In this document: positions 9,646 through 19,300 of the stretch, piece after piece
Layout: each line of letters opens with the position of its first letter
Position numbering within the stretch: position 1 is the first letter of the stretch
From: Herbiconiux solani NBRC 106740
Lineage (GTDB): Bacteria > Actinomycetota > Actinomycetes > Actinomycetales > Microbacteriaceae
NCBI RefSeq assembly: GCF_001571005.1
Contig: NZ_BCST01000001.1
Coordinates: 609,094-673,093 of the forward strand
DNA: 64,000 nucleotides
Reading direction: 5' to 3'
Translations under genes and position numbers: made by a program
The notes under the pieces: model-generated
The model's database searches: none
The model's input: the letters and a program-made list of their open reading frames with translations, nothing else
What the model was told of the DNA's origin: nothing

Positions 9646-10649
9646 GCGACTCGCACCGGATGAACGGGGCCGGCGAACCGGGAACGGCCGGCCTCGAGCA
9701 GTCGGTCGAGCTGGCGGTCCTCGACCGCAGCGGTTTCATCGAGTCGCGCCACATCGGTTCGGCCGTCGTGGTCGACCGTGAGGGGAAGGTCGCTCTGTCG
9801 TACGGCTCCCCCGAGCTGCCGGTGTACCCGCGATCGTGCATGAAGCCGTTCCAGGCGCTGACCGTGCTCGAGGCGGGCGTCGAGCTCGACCCCGTGCAGA
9901 CGGTGCTCGCCACCGCGAGCCACGCCGCGACCGCCGCCCATGTCGAGGTCGTGCGGTCGATCCTCGCCCGGGCGGGTCTCGGCGAGGACGCACTCGGCTG
10001 CCCGCCCGACTGGCCCGGCGACTCGGCCGCGCGCGATGCCGCACGGGTCGACCCCGGGCATCCGTCGCGCGTCTTCATGAACTGCTCGGGCAAGCACGCG
10101 GCCATGCTGCTCGCCTGCGTCGAGAACGGCTGGGAGACCTCGGGTTATCTCGACCCGGAGCACCCGCTTCAGCAGCGCATCCTCGCCACCGTCGAGCGCG
10201 AGATCGGCGAGCCGGTCGCGCACTCGGGTGTCGACGGCTGTGGCGCTCCCGTGCACGCGATGTCGCTCGTCGGACTCGCCCGCGGGATCGGGCGCCTTCG
10301 CCGTGCGGAATCGGGGCCGGCGAAGCAGCTGAGCGACAGCATCCTCGCCAACGGCTGGGCGATCGACGGACCGGGCCGCGCGAACACCGTCGTGATCGAA
10401 CGCCTCGGAGTGGTCGCCAAGCTCGGCGCCGAGGGCGTCATGGTGATGGCGACTCCGGACGGCGCCTCGGTGGCGGTGAAGATGCTCGACGGCAGCCTCC
10501 GCGCCGCGTCGCTCGTGGCCCTCACACTGCTCGCGCGCCACGGCTCGCTGACGGCCGAGGAGGTCGAGGGCATGACCGCCGAGCTCGAGCTCACCGTGTA
10601 CGGCGGGTCGGCCGCGGTCGGCACGATCAGGGTGTCGCCGGGCCTCTGA
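9642..10649 (+). CDS. Asparaginase (Asparaginase_II family)
   Basis: Probable L-asparaginase of the Rhizobium etli-type family (PF06089), unrelated to E. coli AnsA/AnsB. 335 residues from the GTG at 9642, which overlaps the gabT stop; an ATG 18 bases later is possible. Family stretches are YPRSCMKPFQALTVLEAG, ATASHAA, NCSGKHAAMLLACVENGW, HSGVDGCGAPVHAMSLVGLARG, and the C-terminal GRANTVVIERLGVVAKLGAEGV. No signal peptide, so the enzyme is cytosolic. Asparagine deamidation next to a GABA transaminase fits amino-acid catabolism. Confidence 0.88.
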   Translation: MSDSHRMNGAGEPGTAGLEQSVELAVLDRSGFIESRHIGSAVVVDREGKVALSYGSPELPVYPRSCMKPFQALTVLEAGVELDPVQTVLATASHAATAAHVEVVRSILARAGLGEDALGCPPDWPGDSAARDAARVDPGHPSRVFMNCSGKHAAMLLACVENGWETSGYLDPEHPLQQRILATVEREIGEPVAHSGVDGCGAPVHAMSLVGLARGIGRLRRAESGPAKQLSDSILANGWAIDGPGRANTVVIERLGVVAKLGAEGVMVMATPDGASVAVKMLDGSLRAASLVALTLLARHGSLTAEEVEGMTAELELTVYGGSAAVGTIRVSPGL

Positions 10650-10805
10650 GGTTCGGGGCTCAGGTCGGGCTCGAGCACGCGCTCGGCTCGGCTCGGGTTC
10701 GAGCGAGCTCGCCGGCGGGGTCCCGCGCGGATGACGGGGTCGCGCGCTGGCAGAAGGCCGCACTGGTGGCGAGGTCGCGGCGCGCTGGTGACGGGACGGC
10801 TCGGG

Positions 10806-11627
10806 TCAGCGCACGTCGAAGTACTGGTCGCCGATGCCGACGCGGGTGCCGCGGAAGACGCGCTGCGCACGGCCGGGCACGAGGTCGATCGGCTCGAGCA
10901 GGTCGAGGCCGACGCGGGTGCCGTTCGAGGATCCGCGGTCGGCGACCCAGAGCTCGCCCTCGTCGATGCCGAACCGCAGGTGGGTCTTCGAGACGCTGCG
11001 CTGGGGGTCGACGATCTGCACGAGGTAGTCGACCCGCTCGCCCGCGTCGGGGACGGGATTGCGGCCGATCAGCCCGCTGCCCGAGACCCGCACGCTCTCG
11101 CCGGTGCTGAAGACGAGGTGGAAGAGCGCCTGCTCGTGGCCACGACCCGAGTCGACCGGGGTGATGTCGGGCACGGGCGCCGACGTCGGGATAGGTGCGG
11201 GCGACTCCGCGGGAGCGGGGGCCGACGTGGGGAAGGCCGCGGCGTCAGGGGCGGAAGCCGGGGCGGGGGCTGAAGCGGGCGCCGGCGCTGAAGCGGGGGC
11301 CGGTGCGGGATCGGGGGCCGGGGCTGCTGAGGCTGCATCAGGCGCCGAGGCTGAAGAAGCGGCAGCAGGCGCCGGGGAGGTCGCGGATGCATGAGCGCTC
11401 GCAGATCCGGGAGCCGGGACGGCAGCGGATGCCGGGGCCGGGGCCGCCGAGCCCGCCGCGCGAGCAGCGCGGGCGCGCCCTTCGTCGGCGATCGCGTCGA
11501 TCAGGGCCTGCCGGTCGTACCGGGCGGTGTCTCCGAGAGTGGGCGCCGGCGCGATGGCCGAGGTGCCGCATTCGCCGCAGAGCAGGGCTCCTGCGCTCAA
11601 GGTGGTGCCGCAGGTTCTGCACTTCAC
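10806..11627 (-). CDS. Zinc-ribbon plus FHA domain protein
   Basis: Probable phosphothreonine reader of the neighbouring Ser/Thr kinase. 273 residues: an N-terminal zinc ribbon (CRTCGTTLSAGALLCGECG, two CxxC pairs), then a region with a conserved-looking helix (YDRQALIDAIADEGRARAA). A roughly 110-residue Ala/Pro/Ser linker with repeated APAPAS units follows. The FHA domain comes last (SGLIGRNP, SVSKTHLRF, VADRGSSNGTRV), keeping the Arg, Ser-Lys-x-His and SSNGT residues that bind phosphothreonine. The GTG at 11627 overlaps the previous stop by GTGA. It is the last gene of the eight-gene operon. Confidence 0.9.
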   Translation of the reverse strand: MKCRTCGTTLSAGALLCGECGTSAIAPAPTLGDTARYDRQALIDAIADEGRARAARAAGSAAPAPASAAVPAPGSASAHASATSPAPAAASSASAPDAASAAPAPDPAPAPASAPAPASAPAPASAPDAAAFPTSAPAPAESPAPIPTSAPVPDITPVDSGRGHEQALFHLVFSTGESVRVSGSGLIGRNPVPDAGERVDYLVQIVDPQRSVSKTHLRFGIDEGELWVADRGSSNGTRVGLDLLEPIDLVPGRAQRVFRGTRVGIGDQYFDVR

Positions 11628-14032
11628 TGGATCTTCCGCCTCTTCCTGACTGTGCTCGTCCTGTCCGTGCCATGATACGTGCGCAACGACCTGGTCGACA
11701 CCCGGGCCCGCAGCCGGGCCAGGAGTCCGCGGTCTCCGAGGAGGCGCTTCCGCTCCCGGTCCGAGGCCTGCCAGATCGCGATGAGCTCGGCCTCGGTCGG
11801 GGGCGCGGGCGAGTACAGCGCGCTGTCGACCCACTCGGCGAGCGCGAGGGCCTCGGGGGCACCGAGGGACCGGGCCGCTTCCCGCCGGGTCGCGTGCACC
11901 GGGGTCGGGATGGCGCCGTCCCGCGCCGAGTCGACGACCTCGGCCCATCCCCCCGCCGCCCGGCTGCGCGCCGAACCCCTCGTGCGCCGCCGGGCGCGGC
12001 GCCGGAGCTTCAGGGCGATCACGGTGAGGAAGGGGGCCGCGAGCACGGCCAGCACCCCGAGAGTGATGCCGGCCACGGCGAGGATGCGGAGCACGAGCGC
12101 GAGCACCGCATCCGGAGCCGCCGGCCGGTCGTCATCCTGCTGCGCCGGCGCGGAGTCCGCGGGTCCCTCGAGCTGGTCCGAGGCGGGCGGCACGACCTCG
12201 GGCGGCTGCACGGCGGTGGTGCTGTCGTCGGTGGCGCTGTCCGGGATGGGCCGCGGTTCGGGATTCGGGTCGACGGCGACCCAGCCGGCCTCGGCCGTGT
12301 AGACCTCGATCCACGCGGTCGCGTCGGAGCCGGTGACCGGGATGGCCGCCGGGGCGCCGGCGGACCCGCCTGATCCGGCGGCTCCGGCGGTTCCGGCGGT
12401 TCCGGCTGATCCGGCGACGTCCGTCACGGGGATGTCGAACCCCGTGGCGACCCGTGCCGGGAACCCCACGGTCTCGGCCAGCAGCGCGGCCGCCGCGGCG
12501 TACTGCTCGGCGTCGCCGACCATGGGCGTGCTCGTCAGGAACTCCTGCAGCCGGTCGGCACCGTGTCCCGATCGACTGAAGACCTCCCCGGTGAGGCCGC
12601 TCGAGACGTACCCGCCATGAAGCCCGTCGAGGATGCCGGCCAGCCGCTCCCCCGGCGAACCCGACGCGGGCGCCCACTCGGATGCGCGGAGGGCCACCGC
12701 ATCCGGGACCCCCGTCCCCGGGGTGACGGCGAGCGGGCCGGGCGTGAGCGCTGTGAGGCCGGCTGCGGGAACGGGAGCGGGATCGCGCGTGACGAGCCGG
12801 TAGCGGTCGCCGTCGGCCAGCCCCACGGGATCGGCGACGGTCGCCACCGCACGACCGATGTAGAGCGCGTCCTGGAGCGCAGAGGCATCGGGCCCGTCGA
12901 AGGTGACGGAGACGGGGCTGCCGACCGTGGGCACCCAGACGCCGCGGTAGCCTCCGACCTCGATCTCGAGGGTGCGGTCGGGGCCGACGGGGAGCTCGGC
13001 GCCGGGAACGGGGTCTCCCCCGTCGAACCGCTCGGGCACCCGGGTGAAGAGCGCGCCGCCGCCGCTGCCTCGGCCGCTGCCCGAACCGCTGCCGCCCGCG
13101 CCGCTGCCTCCGCCTCCGCCGACGTCGAAGACGACGCCGTCGTACCGGTCCATCCGGGCGGTCACGATCCGGTCGCCGGGCTTCGCGCCCGACACGGTGA
13201 GCATCACGGTCTGGTCGGCCGGGGGCTTGAGGTCGGCGCGGAACGCCGAGAGCGGGCTGGGCTGGTCGTTCGGGTCGAAGGGCTGGTCGACCGCGTCGCG
13301 CGCCACGACCCGATCGCCCGGGGGCACGACGAGGGCGATGCCGCCGGCGACGGCCACCGCTGCGGCGACCACGGCCGCCATGACGATCCACGATCGGCCG
13401 CGTGCACTGCGCTCACCGAGCCCACCGGCCCGCCCGTCGCGCTGCCTTCGGGCCAACGGCGGCACCGGAGCCGTCAGGGCGAGCCAGACGACGACCTCCA
13501 CGGCGAACAGGGCACCCACCACGACCGGCGCGAGGGCGACCGATCCGCCGAAGACGATCCCCGCGACCAGCACCGCCGTCGGGAAGACGACCATCAGCGC
13601 CGCCCAGCGCCCGCCGCGCGCGGCCACGGTCGTTCCGACCACCGAGCAGACCAGCAGCAGCACGAACACCGGGACGAGCAGCGCCTGGTAGTCACCGACC
13701 GGCAGCTCGATCGTGAGCAGCTGCCGCCACCCCGACGCGGTCGTCACGATCAGGTCGAGGAGCCCCTCCGGCGTCGGGACCACGCCCCAGAGCGCCTTGG
13801 CCGGAACCGCGAGCGGCACCCCGAGCACCAGCCAGAGCAGCACGGTGCCCACCAGGACGACGGGCCCGGACCAGCGCCGAGCCGCAGCGAGCACCGCGAA
13901 CCCGGTGCCGGCGAGCACCGTGACGACCGCGAGCACGACGAAGGGCGCGGCCTCGTACACCGGCCACCAGGCGGCGGAGGCGGTGAGCAGGAGGAGCGCC
14001 GACATCAGGCCGGCTCGCAGGATGCGGCCCAT
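11624..14032 (-). CDS. TgpA-like membrane protein with a degenerate transglutaminase domain
   Basis: 802 residues. The N-terminal third has about six membrane helices. A large outer domain follows (Gly/Ser-rich stretch about residues 300-320), then a transglutaminase-like fold around 500-600. A further membrane helix is near 645, and the tail is cytosolic. The expected catalytic Cys of the G-x-C-x-x-A motif is Ala here (MVGDAEQYAAA, codon GCC). The expected His of H-A-W-x-E is Thr (DATAWIEVYT). The downstream Asp (WVAVDPNP) is kept. The enzyme is therefore probably inactive as a transglutaminase or protease and may be a structural or binding module. It overlaps DUF58 by TGATG and the FHA gene by GTGA. 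Confidence 0.85.
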   Translation of the reverse strand: MGRILRAGLMSALLLLTASAAWWPVYEAAPFVVLAVVTVLAGTGFAVLAAARRWSGPVVLVGTVLLWLVLGVPLAVPAKALWGVVPTPEGLLDLIVTTASGWRQLLTIELPVGDYQALLVPVFVLLLVCSVVGTTVAARGGRWAALMVVFPTAVLVAGIVFGGSVALAPVVVGALFAVEVVVWLALTAPVPPLARRQRDGRAGGLGERSARGRSWIVMAAVVAAAVAVAGGIALVVPPGDRVVARDAVDQPFDPNDQPSPLSAFRADLKPPADQTVMLTVSGAKPGDRIVTARMDRYDGVVFDVGGGGGSGAGGSGSGSGRGSGGGALFTRVPERFDGGDPVPGAELPVGPDRTLEIEVGGYRGVWVPTVGSPVSVTFDGPDASALQDALYIGRAVATVADPVGLADGDRYRLVTRDPAPVPAAGLTALTPGPLAVTPGTGVPDAVALRASEWAPASGSPGERLAGILDGLHGGYVSSGLTGEVFSRSGHGADRLQEFLTSTPMVGDAEQYAAAAALLAETVGFPARVATGFDIPVTDVAGSAGTAGTAGAAGSGGSAGAPAAIPVTGSDATAWIEVYTAEAGWVAVDPNPEPRPIPDSATDDSTTAVQPPEVVPPASDQLEGPADSAPAQQDDDRPAAPDAVLALVLRILAVAGITLGVLAVLAAPFLTVIALKLRRRARRRTRGSARSRAAGGWAEVVDSARDGAIPTPVHATRREAARSLGAPEALALAEWVDSALYSPAPPTEAELIAIWQASDRERKRLLGDRGLLARLRARVSTRSLRTYHGTDRTSTVRKRRKIQ

Positions 14033-15318
14033 CAGACTCCGACCGCCCGGGTCAGGGTGCGCACGAGGTCGTCGAGGTAGCCGATCCGGGTGATGCGCAG
14101 GGCGTCGATGCGCACGAGGGAGGCGACCGCTTCCGGGTCGGCGACCACCGCGATCACCTCGACTCCGGTGGCGAAGTGCGAGGCTGCGGCGCGGAGTTCG
14201 CGAGCCGTCACGGTCGAGCCGCAGGCCAGGAAGACGACCGACGCATCCGTCGCCGCCTCTCCGGCCGCCCGGGCGACCGCGGACAGCCGCGGAGCGGTCC
14301 CCGACTCCTCGATCGTGCTGAGGTCGTCGAGCAGCTGGCGAGGGGTGCGCGTGCGCAGCCGCCCGCCGCTCGCCGCGCCCGGCCCGCGTCGGCGCCGCGT
14401 CGACGAACCGCGCGCGGCACTGGCGGCCCGGCCGACGCTGACCGAACGGGCGGCGCTGCCGGCGCGGGCCGCGGAGGCAGCCGGCGCCCCCGCGAACACC
14501 GAAACGGTCGTGCCGTCGAGCACGGCGCGGACCCCGAGGGAGGCGACGACGCTCACGACGAGCTCGAACTCCTCGGGCGTGGCGTGGTCGGCCTGACTAA
14601 GCGACTGCAGCACGATCAGGTGGCTCCGCCTGGTCTGCTCGAACTGCCGCACCAGGAACGCGCCGGTCTTGGCGGTGCTCCGCCAGTGGATGTGCCGCCG
14701 GTCGTCGCCCGGGACGTAGCCGCGAAGGGCGTGGAACGACATGTCGCTGTCGGTGAGATCGCTCGTCGGGATCCCCTCGAGGTCGCGGAGGAGCCCTGTC
14801 GTGCTCACACCGAGGGTGACGGTCGGCGGATGCACGAAGAGCTCGGCGGTCTCGGACCTCACCGATTCGCGGCGGGCGAGGCCGAACGGGTCGCGCCGCA
14901 CGACGGTGACCGGCCCCAGCGGGATCACGCCACGGCGCTCGGTGGGCACCTCGACGACGACCTCACTCGTGCCGCCCGCCGACACCGACGGAAGCCGGAT
15001 GAACTCGATCCGCCCGCCCACGGCGAACTCGGCCTGTTGCGCCCGCCGGGTCACGGCCGAATCGTTCGAGACCCGCACGGCGACCGACGCCGGCTGCCCG
15101 GCCACGACTTGCCGGTCGAGCACCTCGATCGCGATCCGGCCGCTCCCCCGCCCGAGCAGGAAGAGCGCGGAGACCAGCGCGACCACGAGGGCGATCAGCC
15201 CGGCCACGAGCAGCTCGGTCCAGCCGAAGCCGAGCCCGGCGCCGATCCCGAGCACGGCGAGCGCGAGCACGACCCAGCCGCCCGCCGAGACGGAGACCGG
15301 GAGGCGGGAGGGCCTCAT
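14032..15318 (-). CDS. DUF58 domain protein
   Basis: Partner of MoxR-type ATPases. 428 residues: two N-terminal membrane helices (about residues 12-55), an outer or linker beta region (VSNDSAVTRRAQ, ERRGVIPLGPVTVVRRDPFGL), then the DUF58 core near residue 200 (SDMSFHALRGYVPGDDRRHIHWRSTAKTG). A vWA-like fold follows. A Ser/Ala/Arg-rich insertion lies at about 300-340 (AARAGSAARSVSVGRAAS). The start overlaps the MoxR stop by ATGA and the stop overlaps the transglutaminase gene, so translation is coupled. Its role is probably assembly or chaperoning of a surface complex together with the MoxR ATPase. Confidence 0.9.
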   Translation of the reverse strand: MRPSRLPVSVSAGGWVVLALAVLGIGAGLGFGWTELLVAGLIALVVALVSALFLLGRGSGRIAIEVLDRQVVAGQPASVAVRVSNDSAVTRRAQQAEFAVGGRIEFIRLPSVSAGGTSEVVVEVPTERRGVIPLGPVTVVRRDPFGLARRESVRSETAELFVHPPTVTLGVSTTGLLRDLEGIPTSDLTDSDMSFHALRGYVPGDDRRHIHWRSTAKTGAFLVRQFEQTRRSHLIVLQSLSQADHATPEEFELVVSVVASLGVRAVLDGTTVSVFAGAPAASAARAGSAARSVSVGRAASAARGSSTRRRRGPGAASGGRLRTRTPRQLLDDLSTIEESGTAPRLSAVARAAGEAATDASVVFLACGSTVTARELRAAASHFATGVEVIAVVADPEAVASLVRIDALRITRIGYLDDLVRTLTRAVGV

Positions 15319-16286
15319 GCGGCCGTGGCGTCCCCGGGGGGCGCGACGTCGAGGAGGATCTGCGACACCACGCCCTGCGCGGTGACCCCGTCGAACTCCG
15401 CCTCCGGGTCGAGCACGAGCCGGTGCGCGAGCACGGGGCCGGCGAGCGACTTGACGTCGTCGGGCACCACGTAGTGCCGGCCGTCCGAGGCCGCGTAGGT
15501 CTTCGCGGCGCGGATGAGGGCCAGGGCCGCCCGCACGCTGCCGCCCAGCCGGGTCTCGTCGGCATCCCGTGTCGCCTGCACCACGCGCGAGACGTAGTCG
15601 TTGATCGTCGGGTCGACGTGCACCGTACGGGCCTCGGCCGCGAGCAGACTCACCCCTTCGGCGGTGATGATCGGCGGGAGGCCCTCGCCGTGGGCCCGCT
15701 CGGTCGCGCCCTCGAGGATGCGGAGGGTCGTCGCGTGGTCCGGGTAGCCGATGCTCGTCTTGATCAGGAAGCGGTCGAGCTGCGCCTCGGGCAGGCGGTA
15801 GGTGCCGGCCTGCTCGATCGGGTTCTGGGTCGCGATGACCATGAAGGGCTCGCCGACCGGATGCGGGACACCGTCGACGGTGACGCGGCCCTCCTCCATC
15901 ACCTCGAGCAGCGCGGACTGGGTCTTCGGGCTGGCCCGGTTGATCTCGTCCGCGAGCACGACATTCGCGAACACCGGGCCGCGGTGGAACTCGAACCGCC
16001 CGTCGCGCTGGTCGTAGACGCTGACGCCGGTGATGTCGCCGGGCAGCAGGTCGGGGGTGAACTGGATGCGGCTGCTCGTGCCGCGCACGCTGTCGGCGAT
16101 CGCTCGTGCGAGCGAGGTCTTGCCCGTGCCTGGCGCATCCTCCAGCAGTAGGTGGCCCTCGCTGAAGAGGGCGACGAGCGCGAGCCGGATGACGTGCGAC
16201 TTGCCGTGCAGGGTGCGCTCGACGTTCACGGTCAGGCGGTCGAACACATCGGCGAATCGCGCCGCCTGATCGGTCGTCATTGTCAT
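15315..16286 (-). CDS. MoxR-family AAA+ ATPase
   Basis: MoxR ATPases act as chaperones that mature protein complexes, usually with a DUF58/vWA partner. 323 residues from the ATG at 16286, which has AGAGGTG 8 bases upstream; a longer frame to 16364 lacks such a signal. Walker A is EDAPGTGKTSLA, Walker B is VVLADEINRASPKTQSALLEVMEEG, sensor 1 is VIATQNPIEQAGTYRLPEAQLDRFL. A C-terminal helical lid follows (DPTINDYVSRVVQATR, GASVRAALALIRAAK-like). It lies between the giant surface protein and DUF58, the usual pairing. Confidence 0.94.
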   Translation of the reverse strand: MTMTTDQAARFADVFDRLTVNVERTLHGKSHVIRLALVALFSEGHLLLEDAPGTGKTSLARAIADSVRGTSSRIQFTPDLLPGDITGVSVYDQRDGRFEFHRGPVFANVVLADEINRASPKTQSALLEVMEEGRVTVDGVPHPVGEPFMVIATQNPIEQAGTYRLPEAQLDRFLIKTSIGYPDHATTLRILEGATERAHGEGLPPIITAEGVSLLAAEARTVHVDPTINDYVSRVVQATRDADETRLGGSVRAALALIRAAKTYAASDGRHYVVPDDVKSLAGPVLAHRLVLDPEAEFDGVTAQGVVSQILLDVAPPGDATAA

Positions 16287-16305
16287 CGGTGGGTCACCTC
16301 TTCCG

Positions 16306-19300
16306 TCACCCACGGTACACATAACGGTGGCCGGCGATCTGCACCCAGAGGCCCGCGTCGCCATCCGCCACGGGCGGGTCGGGCCGGCAGCTCGTGGGGG
16401 TCGCCGCCGGGGTCGCGCCGCCGGCCGGGTCGACCGCCCGGGTGCCGCAGTAGATCGTGGGGACGAGGGTGCCGTTGGGCGGGTCGTCGGCCCAGCTCCA
16501 GGACGTGCCGTCGTAGTCGGGCCTCGTTCCGAACTCGAAGGTGAGCGACGGCTCGGGCGCGGTCACGGGCGCCGAGAACGGCCCGCAGAGCTCGACCCCG
16601 AGCCAGTCGGAGCAGGCCTGGATGACGAACCGGTACTTCTCGCCGAAGGCTCCCCCGGTGATCTCCCGCGGGATGCCCCCGAGCGACACCGAGACCGGCG
16701 ACCCCGTGGGGGCGCCCGAGGAGTCCACGGCCCGCACGCGATACCGGTCGGCCGTCACCGGCACCGAGACCAGCTGCGCCTCGACGCGTATTCCGTCGTC
16801 GCGCGGGACCATCCGCACGCCGACCTGGCTCGCGTCGATCGCGGGCGGGACGGGGAAGACGGAGGCCGACACGACCGTTGAGGCCACGCATCCGGCCCCG
16901 TTCCAGCCCCAGACCACGAAGGAGCGCGAGCTGTCGGCGAGGGTGAAGCCGCCGAAGGTGGCCGAGAGGCCCGTCGTGGACTGCTGGGCTGCGACCGCGC
17001 CGCCCACCGACGGGGCGGAGACGGTGCCGGGCGCGGGCGAGGAGACCGAGCAGGCCTGGGCTCCGCCGGGCACGGTCGTCTGCCCGGGCGCGAGCAGTTG
17101 CGCGTAGTAGCCCTTGACCGCGTCGCCGTTGCCGCCGAACGCGGGCCAGCTCACCGTGATCGAGGCGGTTCCGGATGCGGCGGGCGCGTCCGGGGTCGCG
17201 ACCGCGCTCGGCGGCGAGGCCACGGGAGCGCCGTACGGCGTGCCCACGGTGCTCGTCGACGGCCAGACGGCGAGGGCGGGGAATGCGCCGTTCCGCGCGG
17301 TGACGGTGACGGTCGCGGCCGAGCCGTTCACGAGACCCCGGACCGTGGTCCGGCATCCCGAACCGTCGCAAGTGCCGGCATCGACGCTCTGCACCGGCCG
17401 GCCGTCGACCGCGACGTCGTACTGTCGCACGGGTGAGCCGCCGGCGGGAACCGAGGACGGCGTCCACCGTGCCTCGAGCTCGCCGTCGCGCGGGGCGAGG
17501 CTCAGGGTGGTGGGGGCGGCCGGCACCAAGTCAGACCAAACGGGAGTCGGGGAGACCACTTGGTCGGAGGTGCCGATCGCGTTGCGCGCGATGACGCTCA
17601 CCGAGACCGCGTTCGAGGGTCCGTTGCCGGGCGTGCCGACGACGCAGCTCGTGCCACCGCAGCGGGTCGTCGTCGCGGCCCCGGCCGCGGTGCGGGCGAC
17701 GACCTCGAAGCCGGTGATCGCCGAATTGTTGGAGGGACCGGGCGAGAACGAGACCGTGAGGGTGCGGTCGCCGAAGCCCGTGACGGTGAGTCCGGTGACG
17801 GGGCCGGGCCTGTCCTGCACCGCGATCCGCACCGTGCCCCAAGTGGCCCGATCCGGTTCGCCGGTGCCGTCGAGCACCTGGTACTGCACGCTCACGTCGG
17901 TCGGAGGAGCGTCGGGCGCGACGGTGATCTGCAGCCGGCTCTTGTCGTCGCTGGGCGTGATCACCACGCCAGGCGGCAGTGCTCCGGCGTCGGCGCCGCG
18001 CACGGCGATGACGGTGAGCGGGATCTGCGGGAACGGGTTCGTGGCGGCGTCGTTCGCCAGGACGTCGACCGTGGTGGTCTGCCCGCGCGGCGCGACCACG
18101 GTGTCGGTCGCGGGCGCTGCGAGCGGCTTCGTGGAGGAGACCACGGTCACGTCGATGCGCCCCGACTTGCCGGCGACGCCGCCCGAGGAGACGCCGATGA
18201 CGAAGCCGCCCTGCGCACCCTTCTTCGTGCCGACGTCGACCGAGATCGTGAGCGCCGTTCCGAGGAGGACGGCGGAGAAGCCCGCGGGCCTCGGATCGAG
18301 GATCTGGTAGCCGACAGCGGGCGACCCGGCCGCGGCAGCCGTGAGCTTGGCGAGGTCGATCGTCTTCTGCTGGCCGGGTTCGAACTCCAGCACCGCTCCC
18401 GTGAAGACGGGGGGCTGGTTCTCGCGCGGAGTGACCGTGATGGGCAGCACCAGAGTCGCCGTGCGGGCGCCGGTGCCCTCGCCGTCGGCGACCTCGAACG
18501 AGATCGAGGCGGGGCCGAAGTACTGATCGGCGCTCCGGAAGACGAGGGTGCGGCGGTCGGAGACGAGCGAGGAGCGGTCGGCGTGGGTGGCACGCACGGA
18601 GTTGGGGTCGGTGATGACGACCGGCCCCGAACCCACGGCGACCACGTAGTCGGCCAGCGGGATGGTGAGTTCCGCGCCGGAGGTCACGGTGAGCTTCGGG
18701 GCTCCGGTGCGGAGCTGCGGGAGTGCGTCGTCCGTTCCCGGCACCCAGATGAAGCCGGTCGAGGTGATCGACGGATCCTCCGGGTGGGCGACGCTGAAGG
18801 GGATCAGCTGGCGCTCGGGCCGCACGGTGACCCGCACGATGCCGTCCACGACCTCGGCCGATCCGGAATAGGCCGGGAGCACCGAGAGCCGGAGCGCCGC
18901 CGACGGCCCTTCAGCGAAGAAGACGTTGTCGAGCACCGGCACGTCGACCGTGCGGACCCCGAGGATGTCCGACAGCGAAAGCACCGTGTCCGACACCTGG
19001 GGCCGGGCGAGTGGGGCGTCGGCCGAGACCTCGACGGTCGCGAAGCTCGACGAGGTGCCGCCCCGCTCGTTGGCGATCGTGTAGATGAAGCCGTACCGGC
19101 CGGGTGCCGCGGGAGCGGTGACGGCGAGCAGGTCGTCCTGCACGACCGCGGTCGCCCCGGCGGTGAGGGGCGAGACCTCGGTGATGGAGAGGGGGCTGCC
19201 GTCGGGATCGGAATCGTTCTGCAGCACCCGGATGAACACGGTGCGGCCCGGCCGGACGGTCACTTCGTCGGGCGTCGCGACGGGGTTCCGTGCGCCGTCG

